In this document: one piece after another, positions 27,801 to 36,019 of the stretch
Position numbering within the stretch: the stretch's first letter is position 1
How the letters are laid out: every line of letters starts with the position of its first letter
Source of the DNA: Candidatus Marithrix sp.
GTDB lineage: Bacteria > Pseudomonadota > Gammaproteobacteria > Beggiatoales > Beggiatoaceae
Assembly: GCA_016744775.1 (NCBI GenBank)
Contig: JADGDS010000007.1
Span: 62,001 to 126,000 of the forward strand
DNA length: 64,000 bases
Direction: 5' to 3'
The notes under the pieces: generated by a model
Told to the model about the DNA's origin: nothing
What the model saw: only the letters and a program-made list of their open reading frames with translations
Databases searched by the model: none
Translations under genes and position numbers: made by a program

Positions 27801-28088
27801 AGTTGGGATAGTTTGTGCTAATTGTTCTCGAAATTCAGCGGCGAATTTTCTTTTTAACTGAATTGCGGTTTGATTATCTATTGGTCTAGTTTCGGATGTT
27901 GTCATACCAATTAATAAGCGGCAGCAGTTTCCTTCACCGCCTTTCCAATTATCAATATAAGTGTCTAAGTGTTGCCAACCACTGAGTCTAAAATAGCCGA
28001 TACAGAAATCGGCGCGATAGGCTACTTTTAGGGTTTCTTGTAGAGTTGGCAATAGCTGTTGTTCTAAGTTGTCGAAGATTTTTGGCAT
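24858..28088 (-). CDS. PLD-nuclease/SNF2-helicase fusion protein
   Basis: A 1076-residue protein. The N-terminal ~200 residues form a phospholipase-D-like domain with HAKLYLL (His126, Lys128) and GYLGSSNLTYAGLNGQGELN. A SNF2-type helicase follows: motif I GDVVGLGKT near residue 270, motif II IIDESHNLRNRDG, LLSATPYNKT, and the C-terminal lobe with KVLIFTQFADTAVYL, ATDVLSEGQNL and QRVGRVDRIGQ. A ~250-residue tail ends it. Such helicases sit next to methylases in DISARM-like and related restriction systems. It is the first gene of the minus-strand block, and all helicase motifs are intact. Confidence 0.85.
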   Translation of the reverse strand: MPKIFDNLEQQLLPTLQETLKVAYRADFCIGYFRLSGWQHLDTYIDNWKGGEGNCCRLLIGMTTSETRPIDNQTAIQLKRKFAAEFREQLAQTIPTNQQEATLRRLAQQLEDKKVIIKLFLKSPLHAKLYLLFREDKFTPVIGYLGSSNLTYAGLNGQGELNVDVVEGDACQKLSSWFEDRWQDRWCLDISEQLIEIIQASWAREELIPPYHIYLKMAYHLSQEARAGLNEFTVPSEFGNKLFDYQSAAVRLAARHLNQRGGVLIGDVVGLGKTLMATALAKIFENIYRLETLILCPKNLVDMWKRGYCDKYLKMATVLPVTMVKKLADLKRYHVVIIDESHNLRNRDGQRYKAIRDYIDRNDCKVVLLSATPYNKTYLDLANQLRLFIPEDKKLGVCPEKLIAESGGINVFSSKNQCNAHSLAAYEKSEYPEDWRKLMRLYMVRRTRSFIQENYAQTDHENWQKYLLLENGQRAYFPARLPKTATFQIDEQYAKLYSEAVVNKITALSLPRYGLGEYINPKVETSKKEQQIIKDLSRGGKRLIGFCRTNLFKRLESSGEVFILSLERLIMRNSIYLYALQNDKEIPIGTQYLSSFDSRFNDNDEESASEERFKTLEDFQKAAAKIYAIYNGKEKKRFKWLAASFFSSTLSKHLQMDSEALFDILSDCGNWQAAQDAKLNALEQMLTKSHPNEKVLIFTQFADTAVYLHKQLMARGVMPIAVATGESSNPTELAWRFSPVSNDKKIKDEIRVLIATDVLSEGQNLQDAAIVVNYDLPWAIIRLIQRVGRVDRIGQKADEIICYSFLPAAGVEKIINLRSRLKHRLHQNAEVVGTDEAFFEDDDNQTTLQDLYNEKTGILDGDADNEVDLVSEAYAVWSQAIKKNPKLEKIIPALPPVVHSTKEFSSQGALVYMDTPDGNDAMAWVNEKGEIISESLDDIFKAAACNPDTPALERSDSHHAIVSQAVKQLLKTESNSGGGLGRKNGARYRSYIQLKDYVKTRGSLLEPELEKAVDAIYKYPLSESAVDILNFHLRSKVADDILAAMVLNLYRDDRLCVIHEHERQREPKILCSLGLL

Positions 28089-28102
28089 TGATTCTATTTA
28101 AA

Positions 28103-29976
28103 TGTTAAATTGCAAAGCGTCATATATAAGTTTAATATATTATATCAATAACGACACAATCTAATTTACTTAACACACTAAATAAGGCACAATATTGCTT
28201 GGTTAATAGAAACTGGGCAAGCTCAATCTAGTCAAATTTTAGCCGTCACCTTTACTAATAAAGCCGCTAATGAAATGCGTGAGCGCATTAATGTTTTATT
28301 ACAAGAACCTACTCCGGGATTATGGGTAGGTACTTTTCACGGTATAGCGCATCGTCTATTACGCATACATTGGGAGGCGGCTCAGTTACCGCAAAATTTT
28401 CAAATCCTCGATAGCGAAGATCAACAACGTTTGCTGAAACAAGTGATTAGAAGCTTGGAAATGGATGAAAAAGTATTAACACCTAGAAAGGCGGCACATT
28501 TTATCAATGCTCGTAAAGATCAAGCTTTACGCGCGAAAGATGTTGTAGCAGATGATAATTTTTCAAACAAAATGCTCAAAATTTACTATGCCTATGAAAA
28601 CGCCTGTCAAACAAGTGGCGTAGTAGATTTTGCTGAATTGCTACTTAGAAGTTATGAATTATTACGCGATAATCCAATATTATTAGAACAATATCAAATA
28701 CGTTTTAAACATCTACACGTAGATGAATTTCAAGATACTAATACTATTCAATATCAATGGTTAGCCTTATTGCTAGGTAAATCGGGCAAATTATTTGTAG
28801 TATTTGATGATGATCAAAGTATATATGGCTGGCGTGGTGCCAAGATTGAAAATATTCAACATCTACAAAATAATTTTGAAAATACCCGTTTAGTGCGTTT
28901 AGAACAAAATTATCGCTCTACAGGTAATATATTAAATGCTGCTAATGCTGTAATTGCGCGTAATCAGGATCGTTTAGGTAAAGAGTTATGGACAAAAGAT
29001 CACGCAGGTGAACCTATTTTCATATTCAAAGCTTACAACGAAACCGATGAAGCTCAATATGTTGCGAATAGAATTCGAGCATGGCGAGGTAAGCGGCAAG
29101 ATATTGCGATTTTGTATCGAACCACTGCTCAATCGCGGGTATTTGAAGAATCTTTATTACAAAAAGGCATTCCATATCGTATATATGGCGGCTTACGTTT
29201 TTATGAACGCCTAGAAATTAAAGACACTTTAGCATATTTACGCTTAGTGCAACACCGTGATGATAATGGAGCTTTTGAACGGGTGCTTAATACACCAAAA
29301 CGTGGTATCGGTTTAAAAACATTAGGCATGATAAGAGAATTAGCCAATCAACAAGCAATGTCATTATGGCAAGCGGCTACACATTTAATTGCAACTAAAC
29401 AATTAAAAGCTAGAGCGGCAACAAACCTATTTGCATTTTTAGATTTAATAGAACGACTATCAAAAAAACTAGCTGAATTAAGCTTAGATAAAAAAATAGA
29501 AACAGTAAAAATAGCCAGCGGCTTAATCGAACATTATAAAAAAGATACTAAACAAGATGCACAAAGACGCTTAGAAAATTTAGAAGAACTAACTAATGCA
29601 GCGCGTCAATTTGAAGAAACCAATAAAAATGAAACAGAGATATTAACAGCTTTTCTCGATCATGCAGCCTTAGAATCTGGCGAACGTCAAAGCGGCAAAT
29701 CCAATGACAATGTACAACTAATGACCTTACATTCAGCCAAGGGATTAGAATTTAAAGTAGTATTTATATGTGGCTTAGAAGAAGGATTATTCCCACACCA
29801 AAACAGCCTAGATGAGTTACAACTAGAAGAAGAACGTCGCTTATGCTATGTAGGAATAACTAGAGCGCGTAATCATCTTCACCTATGCCACAGCGAAACA
29901 CGCTATCGCTATGGAACACGAGATGTCTGTAAACCTTCAAGATTTTTGAGATAAATTCCGAAGGAATTGGTTAAAT
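28103..29976 (+). repeat. Long direct repeat, copy B (uvrD duplicate)
   Basis: Direct copy of 16922-18878. The similarity begins at TGTTAAATTGCAAAGC and ends after AAGGAATTGGTTAAAT. The 5' ~300 bases have diverged and carry a net 83-base deletion; the remainder is close to identical. Confidence 0.9.
28151..29954 (+). pseudogene. uvrD: Second uvrD copy, lacking start codon and Walker A
   Basis: The position matching the ATG of the first copy is ACG (28151). Then 85 bases of copy A (17011-17095), encoding the Q-motif to Walker A (including AGAGSGKT), are replaced by 2 bases, which also shifts the frame. The longest remaining frame starts at an internal methionine (28275, MRERINVLLQEPTPGLW) and gives 559 residues with motifs Ia to VI but no ATP-binding P-loop. 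The C-terminus ends at SRFLR because AAGGAA has become AGATAA. A helicase without Walker A should be inactive; a DNA-binding product is conceivable but there is no sign of selection for it. Confidence 0.88.
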
Positions 29977-29987
29977 CGTGGTAATTC

Positions 29988-30797
29988 TTACTCCTTGTGC
30001 TTTTTAGCCTCAACCATTGCCATTAATAGTTCAATTTTTCGGTCTAAATCTTCCAGAGTAAGAGGATGTTTTTCCTCTTCTTCTTTTAATATGGCTTCAC
30101 GGTGTTCCTCATCTAATACATTAACCACAACACCTATGACCATGTTTAAAAAGGCAAAAGTTGTCAAAAAGATAAAAGATAAATAGTATATCCAGCTTAG
30201 AGGATAAACAACCATAGTTTCATACATTATATCCGTCCAACCTTCAAAGGTCATAATTCTAAACAGAGTCAACATTGATATACTTATATTACTCCATAAA
30301 ACCGGATTAATTGCCTCAAAAAAGATACTACCAATCGCTGCATAAATATAAAAAATAATAAATAGCATTAATATGATATAACCCAACTTTGGCATTACCT
30401 TTATTAATGAAGTCAATAATATACGTAATTCAGGAATAAAAGATACCATCCGTAACACACGGAATATACGTATTAAACGTCCTACTACTGCCATTTCACT
30501 GTCTTCAATCGGTATTAAACTAATAGTTACAATTAAGGTATCAAAAATATTCCAACCATTTTTAAAAAAGTCTTTTTTATTTTCTTCACTGATAAAACGA
30601 ATAGTGATTTCTATTAGAAAAAAGATGCTAATTGACCAATCTAGTACCGATATGATTTGTAACATCAAAGGTGAAATGGAATAAGTTTTCAAACCTACCA
30701 CCAAGGCAGAAAAAATAATGATAGAAATGACAAACAATTCAAAAAATTTGTTCTGGTGGATTCTTTGAAATGTTTCTTGAATAGCAAGGGTTTTCAT
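29988..30797 (-). CDS. Bacterial voltage-gated sodium channel (NaChBac family)
   Basis: A 269-residue six-helix ion channel subunit, expected to form homotetramers in the inner membrane. The S4 voltage sensor has arginines every third residue (GRLIRIFRVLRM, R107, R110, R113, R116). The pore helix and selectivity filter are LFRIMTFEGWTDIMYE (TFEGW at 183-187, where NaChBac has TLESW). After S6 (TFAFLNMVIGVVVNV) come the neck and a C-terminal coiled coil (LTLEDLDRKIELLMAMVEAK), as in the family. It is a single gene ending 12 bases beyond the uvrD duplicate. Ion selectivity with Gly in place of Ser in the filter cannot be predicted for certain. Confidence 0.9.
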   Translation of the reverse strand: MKTLAIQETFQRIHQNKFFELFVISIIIFSALVVGLKTYSISPLMLQIISVLDWSISIFFLIEITIRFISEENKKDFFKNGWNIFDTLIVTISLIPIEDSEMAVVGRLIRIFRVLRMVSFIPELRILLTSLIKVMPKLGYIILMLFIIFYIYAAIGSIFFEAINPVLWSNISISMLTLFRIMTFEGWTDIMYETMVVYPLSWIYYLSFIFLTTFAFLNMVIGVVVNVLDEEHREAILKEEEEKHPLTLEDLDRKIELLMAMVEAKKHKE

Positions 30798-30894
30798 TGT
30801 TATTAGTTATTGTTTATTGTTTACATAATTGAATAGGAAATGCTGCACCAATTATTTTATCAGATTTACGGCGGGGATTGTCAAGAGTAAAAAA

Positions 30895-32184
30895 TTATTT
30901 ACGCTTATTCCCCAACACAAACCTATCCAAACTCAAAACCTCAATCCCAATCCCCTTATACTCCAACACCTCATTCCTATCATAAGTAATCAAATATCCC
31001 TTATTTTTAGCAAATCTATCAGCAAAAAATTTCAAGCTCTCAAACTCTCGCTTTTTAGTTGTCTCATCTTCAATATCATAAGATACCTGATAGAGCTTAC
31101 CATTCACATAAAAATCACACTCTTTGTTATCACGCAGATAAGTTAATTTCTCTTGGTTTAGAGCTGTAAAGACCATATTTTCTAAAATAGCACCTCTATC
31201 TTCGCTCCGTTTAACACCTAAATTCAGAAAACCATTATCCATCAAATAGAGCTTTTTTACCGATTTAATCTGTTGGGTTAATTTATGATGATAGTTAGGT
31301 ATGGTTTTTATCAAAAAATTATCTTGAAAATAGCCAATATACTCTTTGATTGTTTTTCCATCTATACCTATCTTGTTACCCAATTTAGAGTAATTTAATT
31401 GACTAGTAGCATTTGAGACCACATAGAAAAATAGGTCACGAATCGCCTCGCTGTTTTTGATGCTATATCGTGGAACAATATCCTTTAAGATAATATCTTC
31501 AGCAATATTTTTTAATATCCCCAATTTTACCTGTTTGTTATGATTTGAAAAGACAGAGTAGTAGCCACCCCACTTAAGATACTCATCAAGGGATTTTTGT
31601 ATCTCTATTTTGTTTTGTGTTGTTTCTAGTGGAGTCGAATGAGCTATATTTTTATAAATCAAAAACTCTTTAAAGCTAAATGAGCTAAGTTCTAATTTAA
31701 GCACTCTGCCTGTCAACAAAGTTGCATAAGAACTTGCCAACAGTGAAGCGTTTGAACCAGTGATAACAAACTTAATATTTGAGCTTTCATATTTTGATTT
31801 TATAAAAACTTCCCAAGATTTAAAGATTTGAATCTCATCTATAAAAAAGTATATTTTTTCATTTAGATTTGGGTTTGCCAGTTTTAAATAACTCTCATAA
31901 ATCTTTTCAAGGTAAATAGGGTTATTTTTATATGGGATAAAAGCAGGTTTTTCCAAATTGATAAAAAAGATATTTTTAGGGTTAAGTTTTTGGAGTAGAA
32001 CTTTTATGATTAGCTTGGTCAAAGAGCTTTTCCCTACACGCCTAGCACCTATAATCGCCACTATTTCTTTGGCACTCATATAGGCTAATGCTTTTACTAA
32101 CAACTCTCGATGAGTATAATCATTATAAACTTCATTAGTATTTTTTATCCAGTGAGGATTGTCTTCAAGAAGAATAGAATCCAT
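30895..32184 (-). CDS. AAA ATPase with DUF4143 domain
   Basis: A 429-residue ATPase of the archaeal-type AAA_14/DUF4143 family. Walker A is IGARRVGKSSLTKLI, Walker B is YFFIDEIQIFKSWE, and sensor 1 is FVITGSNASLL; TLLTGRVLKLELSSFSFKEF follows. The DUF4143 C-terminal part has DNGFLNLGVKRSEDRGAILE and ECDFYVNG, a PD-(D/E)XK-like core. The function of the family is unclear; it is widespread and often horizontally moved. Two direct copies of a GGAATGTATTCC palindrome lie just before its start (32197-32249) and may be an operator. Confidence 0.85.
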   Translation of the reverse strand: MDSILLEDNPHWIKNTNEVYNDYTHRELLVKALAYMSAKEIVAIIGARRVGKSSLTKLIIKVLLQKLNPKNIFFINLEKPAFIPYKNNPIYLEKIYESYLKLANPNLNEKIYFFIDEIQIFKSWEVFIKSKYESSNIKFVITGSNASLLASSYATLLTGRVLKLELSSFSFKEFLIYKNIAHSTPLETTQNKIEIQKSLDEYLKWGGYYSVFSNHNKQVKLGILKNIAEDIILKDIVPRYSIKNSEAIRDLFFYVVSNATSQLNYSKLGNKIGIDGKTIKEYIGYFQDNFLIKTIPNYHHKLTQQIKSVKKLYLMDNGFLNLGVKRSEDRGAILENMVFTALNQEKLTYLRDNKECDFYVNGKLYQVSYDIEDETTKKREFESLKFFADRFAKNKGYLITYDRNEVLEYKGIGIEVLSLDRFVLGNKRK

Positions 32185-32196
32185 ATTTTTACCTTT

Positions 32197-32249
32197 TTTA
32201 TGGAATGTATTCCTTAATTATACTATTTTTTATGGAATGTATTCCTTAA
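32197..32249. promoter_or_regulatory. Tandem palindromic sites upstream of the DUF4143 gene
   Basis: TTTATGGAATGTATTCCTTA occurs at 32197-32216 and again at 32229-32248. Each contains the near-perfect palindrome GGAATGTATTCC. The copies are 32 bases apart, about three helical turns, and lie 12-65 bases before the minus-strand start codon. This is the form of a repressor binding region; the regulator is not known. Confidence 0.5.
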
Positions 32250-32346
32250 ATACTAGTAATAAACTTATCCGCCTCTATAAAAGCCGCTGGTATATTTATT
32301 GCTGTGGCATTAAACAATATTTTTACCGTTTCATGAGGAATTTCAT

Positions 32347-32898
32347 TTGAGCAATGATATGACGTTGCTGCAACAAATTAAGGCAGACTGGAGTAACCAC
32401 GGAAAAGACTGGACCCGTCCGGGTTTTCGCGCTTTGGCTTTTTACCGCTTTGGAGTCTGGCGTATGAAAATCCGTCATAAATTGTTACGCGCACCATTTA
32501 GTATGTTATATCGTAGTCTGTATCGTCGTGCTAGAAATCTTTATGGTATCGAAGTGCCATATTCTGCATCGCTTGGCTCTGATGTGATAATTGAACACCA
32601 AAGCGGTATTGTTATTCATGGTAACAGTCGTATCGGCAATGCTTGCATTATCCGTCAAGGTGTTACTTTGGGTAATCGGTATATGGATCGTCCATTAGAA
32701 GCTCCTGAATTAGGTAATAATGTCAATGTTGGTGCTGGTGCAAAAATTTTAGGTAAGGTCAAAATTGGAGATAATGCCGTTATTGCTGCCAATGCGGTGG
32801 TTTTACAGGATGTCCCAGCTTTTCATTTGGCAGCCGGCATTCCAGCAAAAATAAAACCACTTAAATCATCTGTATTAGGGAGTAATCATGATGGATAA
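32347..32898 (+). CDS. Hexapeptide-repeat acetyltransferase (serine acetyltransferase-like)
   Basis: A 183-residue left-handed beta-helix acyltransferase. An N-terminal helical part (LLQQIKADWSNHGKDWTRPG, FRALAFYRFGVWRM) precedes hexapeptide repeats (ASLGSDVIIEHQSGIVIHGN, RIGNACIIRQGVTLGN, VGAGAKILGKVKIGDNAVIA) and the PAKI motif. This form is close to CysE but is typical of polysaccharide clusters, where it O-acetylates sugars. TTG at 32347 is chosen as the start because a GAGGAA site lies 6 bases before it; the alternative ATG at 32359 is too far from that site. It overlaps the glycosyltransferase gene by 11 bases. Confidence 0.75.
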   Translation: MSNDMTLLQQIKADWSNHGKDWTRPGFRALAFYRFGVWRMKIRHKLLRAPFSMLYRSLYRRARNLYGIEVPYSASLGSDVIIEHQSGIVIHGNSRIGNACIIRQGVTLGNRYMDRPLEAPELGNNVNVGAGAKILGKVKIGDNAVIAANAVVLQDVPAFHLAAGIPAKIKPLKSSVLGSNHDG

Positions 32899-33883
32899 GA
32901 AACAAACCGCATTAGTCATGATTGGACGCAATGAGGCAAAAAATATTGCTGTTTCATTGCCAGCCATTCAGGGACATTTCAATAAAATCATTTATGTAGA
33001 TTCTGGTTCTACTGATGGTAGTCAGGAGTTAGCTAAAAGTTATGGCGCAGATGTCATAGGGTTAGATACTGAAAAGCCATTCACAGCAGCTCGCGCACGT
33101 AATGCCGGTTTAGAAGCAATATTAAGTAGTGATATAGCCTTCAAATATATTCAATTTATCGACGGTGATTGTGAATTAATCCCTGAATATTTGGATAAGG
33201 CTTTGGATTTTTTGGAAAAAAATCCAGATTATGGTATGACATGTGGTCGTAGAGTCGAACGTCATCCAGAAAATTCGATATTTAATGCTTTATGTGATAT
33301 TGAATGGAATACAGCAGTTGGTGACACAGATTATTGTGGCGGAGATGTAACTGTCCGTGTGGCTGCTATACGTGAGGTTGATGGTTATAATGCTGATTTG
33401 ATAGCCGGAGAAGATCCAGAACTTTGTGTACGTATGCGTCAGGCAGGATGGAAGCTTTATCGTATTAATGCCGATATGACGCTGCATGATGCTAATATAA
33501 CCAAAATATCACAGTGGTGGCAACGTAATAAGCGTGCTGGTTATGCCTTTGCTGAAGGGGCTAGTTTGCATGGCAAGACAGAACAACGCCATTGGGTAAA
33601 AGAAGCCCGTAGCAATTGGATATGGGGTGGATTTTTGCTATTTGTAATTATTGCCGGATTATTGATTCATCCTGCGCTGTTTGTACTTATACTTATTTAT
33701 CCTTTACAGGCTTTACGCTTATCATTAAAATCGATTCCAAGCTTAGAGGGACAAGCTTATTCATTAAAATTATTATATGGTTTGGATTGTTATTTTGCCA
33801 AACCTGCACAATTTATTGGTCAGCTCAAATTTTTTATTAACAAGTTAAGCAAACGGCGGCAACAAATAATTGAGTATAAATAA
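32888..33883 (+). CDS. Family 2 glycosyltransferase
   Basis: A 331-residue GT-A glycosyltransferase. The N-terminal Rossmann-like part has VMIGRNEAKNI, YVDSGSTDGSQELAKSYGAD (the D-x-G-S-T-D nucleotide-sugar binding motif), FIDGDCELIPEYLDKAL (DxD-type) and AGEDPELCVRMRQAGWKLYR (ED catalytic region). The C-terminal ~80 residues include a hydrophobic pair (WGGFLLFVIIAGLLIHPALF), so it is membrane-attached. The sequence up to the end also resembles polysaccharide-cluster transferases that act with priming enzymes. It is translationally coupled to the acetyltransferase upstream and convergent with the sugar transferase operon. The sugar donor is unknown. Confidence 0.85.
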   Translation: MMDKKQTALVMIGRNEAKNIAVSLPAIQGHFNKIIYVDSGSTDGSQELAKSYGADVIGLDTEKPFTAARARNAGLEAILSSDIAFKYIQFIDGDCELIPEYLDKALDFLEKNPDYGMTCGRRVERHPENSIFNALCDIEWNTAVGDTDYCGGDVTVRVAAIREVDGYNADLIAGEDPELCVRMRQAGWKLYRINADMTLHDANITKISQWWQRNKRAGYAFAEGASLHGKTEQRHWVKEARSNWIWGGFLLFVIIAGLLIHPALFVLILIYPLQALRLSLKSIPSLEGQAYSLKLLYGLDCYFAKPAQFIGQLKFFINKLSKRRQQIIEYK

Positions 33884-33891
33884 CTGATGTT

Positions 33892-33925
33892 TTCTCGTTC
33901 CCACGCTCCAGCGTGGGAACGAGAA
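33892..33925. repeat. CGTTCCCACGCTCC palindrome, short form
   Basis: TTCTCGTTCCCACGCT and its reverse complement meet at CCAGCG to give a 34-base hairpin. Longer members of the family are at 36979-37094 and 57984-58143, and a partial one at 63969-63988. It lies between convergent genes, where it could serve as a terminator. Confidence 0.85.
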
Positions 33926-33946
33926 AAAAAACTTTATAAGAATATT

Positions 33947-35281
33947 CTACATCAACCATGCTTTTCTACTAAATAAAGCAGCTAATCCCTGCCACAAATA
34001 AGAAAAATCTTTAGTGGTGCTACGTTGTCGAGCATAAAAGGCATCGCTCATTAGTTTTTCTTCTATTGGCACATTAGATGGTAAATTTAATTGACTTGGA
34101 CCAATTAAACCTATTGGAGCTTCATCTCGCACCCGTGCCCAATCTTCTACTCGTTGTTCAGATTGTGTTGGTGTCAATGGCATAACTCCAACTATTCGTA
34201 AATCACCTGTCAAGGTTGACCATAAATAAGGTAAATAACGTAATATTGGTATCGATGTATTCCATGTCCATGCCGTAAATACTCTACGTTTACGATTGCC
34301 AAAATCATCAAATTGTAAACGATTACCTTCTAACTCATTTTTCTTTAACATATTTTTTTCATTAGAAAACAATGCCGCAATTGGTGCTAATAACCATAAG
34401 GGCAATGACAATATCATCAACATCAATCCTAGTAAACGATTTACAGGTTGAGCAATGCTTTTACCAATAGTTTGAGTCTCCAAGTCTGCCAATAAAAATG
34501 TATCACTAATATGTAATGTCGTATCTATATCTACACGAATCAAATCATTTGACCAGACAATCGCGTTTTTAATTTCAACGAATTCACCGATATATGTATT
34601 TGGTAAAATAACGCTAGATTCTATAATCGCAGCGCGATCAACAATCACATTATCACTAATCACAACCTTATCTAATAATTCTGCTTGTGGATGTACTCGA
34701 CAATTAGAACCAACAAAAGCAATACCTTGTTTCAAACTTTGCGGTGATATTTGTGACTTACGCCCAATTTTCAAACCCAATGCAAGTTCGCGCCCGGGTA
34801 CTAGCAATTTATCAAATTTGCCTGCTATTACATCTAAATTAGTTTGATGAAAGCTTTTTAAAGAATCTAACTTATTGATGTATGTTTCTTTTGTCCAACA
34901 GAAATCATCTAATTTTGATTTGGGAGTATCTTGATTGCAAACTTTACTAATTATTTCATTAGATAAAATATCGCCGCGTAATACTAAATATTCTTCGTTT
35001 TCATTAAATTGTTTGATTATATCATAAGGATGTTCTTCACCTCTACTCAGGATATAATTGAAATTAACTCCCCAACGAGTACCAGTACCAAAAGTTTGTT
35101 CTACACTTTCAGCATCTGCTGAAATAACGAAAATTATTTCACGTATGCCTGAATTTACTAAACTTTCAATTGCATATTGCAATACCGGCTTACTGGCAAC
35201 TGGAAGTAATGCCACACAAGTTTTTTTAGTAAGCGGCAGTAATTCTTTACCTAGTCGATCAGCTAAAACCAAAGCTTTCAT
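33947..35281 (-). CDS. Nucleotidyltransferase/beta-helix/sugar-transferase fusion protein
   Basis: A 444-residue protein in three parts. Residues 1-~115 look like a sugar-nucleotide pyrophosphorylase (KALVLADRLGKELLPLTKKT, VASKPVLQYAIESLVNSGI), but the usual GGxGTRL loop is replaced by DRLGKELL. Residues ~170-265 hold left-handed beta-helix repeats (VISDNVIVDRAAIIESSVIL). The rest, after a hydrophobic segment (LLGLMLMILSLPLWLLAPIA), resembles a bacterial sugar transferase with GDLRIVGVMPLTPTQSEQ in place of GDMSLVGPRP. Both catalytic loops look degenerate. It starts 1 base after the priming transferase gene ends, so it acts in the same pathway. Confidence 0.7.
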   Translation of the reverse strand: MKALVLADRLGKELLPLTKKTCVALLPVASKPVLQYAIESLVNSGIREIIFVISADAESVEQTFGTGTRWGVNFNYILSRGEEHPYDIIKQFNENEEYLVLRGDILSNEIISKVCNQDTPKSKLDDFCWTKETYINKLDSLKSFHQTNLDVIAGKFDKLLVPGRELALGLKIGRKSQISPQSLKQGIAFVGSNCRVHPQAELLDKVVISDNVIVDRAAIIESSVILPNTYIGEFVEIKNAIVWSNDLIRVDIDTTLHISDTFLLADLETQTIGKSIAQPVNRLLGLMLMILSLPLWLLAPIAALFSNEKNMLKKNELEGNRLQFDDFGNRKRRVFTAWTWNTSIPILRYLPYLWSTLTGDLRIVGVMPLTPTQSEQRVEDWARVRDEAPIGLIGPSQLNLPSNVPIEEKLMSDAFYARQRSTTKDFSYLWQGLAALFSRKAWLM

Positions 35282-35282
35282 C

Positions 35283-36017
35283 TTAATAAGCCCCTTTACC
35301 CATTAAAACTGCTGGAATAGTTTGAAATAATATTTTAATATCAGTCCATAATGATTGAGACTCAATATATTCTACATCCAATTCAACTTGTTCAGGAAAT
35401 GGAATATCAGAACGCCCGGAAACCTGCCATACACAAGTAATACCCGGAATAACTTCTAAACGACGACGATCAGCTAAGGAATATTGATCCACTTCAGAAG
35501 GTACAGGTGGACGTGGTCCAACTAAAGACATATCGCCTTTAAATACATTCCATAATTGTGGCAGTTCATCAATAGATGCTTTACGAATAAAGCGTCCAAT
35601 TTTGGTAATACGAGGATCTTGTTTCATTTTAAACAAAACTCCGCCACTCATTTCATTTTGTTGCATCAATTGTTTTTTACGCTCTTCTGCATCCATATAC
35701 ATAGAACGAAACTTCCACATGGTAAACAAAGTGCCCCAACGACCAACACGGGTTTGTTTAAATAAAACTGGTCCGGGTGATTCTATATAAATCAAAGCAG
35801 CAATCGTTAAAAATAAAGGACTTAATAATAATATTATTATTCCAGAAGCAACTATATCTAATAAACGTTTTAATAAGTAAGCACTACGTATAATCAGATT
35901 CCAAGCTAAACGCTTACTATAGAAACGCAATTGGTATATAAAGCTGGTAGCACCAATATGGTCATAACGGTTTAATAGAATTTGCCGTAGTTTATCTTGA
36001 TGAATTTGTTTTAACAT
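35283..36017 (-). CDS. Undecaprenyl-phosphate sugar-1-phosphate transferase (WcaJ/RfbP type)
   Basis: A 244-residue priming glycosyltransferase that places the first sugar-1-phosphate on undecaprenyl phosphate at the inner membrane. After a short N-terminal helix comes the membrane hairpin (RLLDIVASGIIILLLSPLFL) and the full catalytic set: PGPVLFKQTRVGRWGTLFTM, WKFRSMYMDAEERKKQL, RKASIDELPQLWNVFKGDMS, LVGPRPPVPSEV and PGITCVWQVSGRSDIPF. It lacks the four extra N-terminal helices of full-length WcaJ, so it is of the short PglC-like type. It follows the STAS gene by 2 bases. Confidence 0.92.
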   Translation of the reverse strand: MLKQIHQDKLRQILLNRYDHIGATSFIYQLRFYSKRLAWNLIIRSAYLLKRLLDIVASGIIILLLSPLFLTIAALIYIESPGPVLFKQTRVGRWGTLFTMWKFRSMYMDAEERKKQLMQQNEMSGGVLFKMKQDPRITKIGRFIRKASIDELPQLWNVFKGDMSLVGPRPPVPSEVDQYSLADRRRLEVIPGITCVWQVSGRSDIPFPEQVELDVEYIESQSLWTDIKILFQTIPAVLMGKGAY

Positions 36018-36019
36018 TC

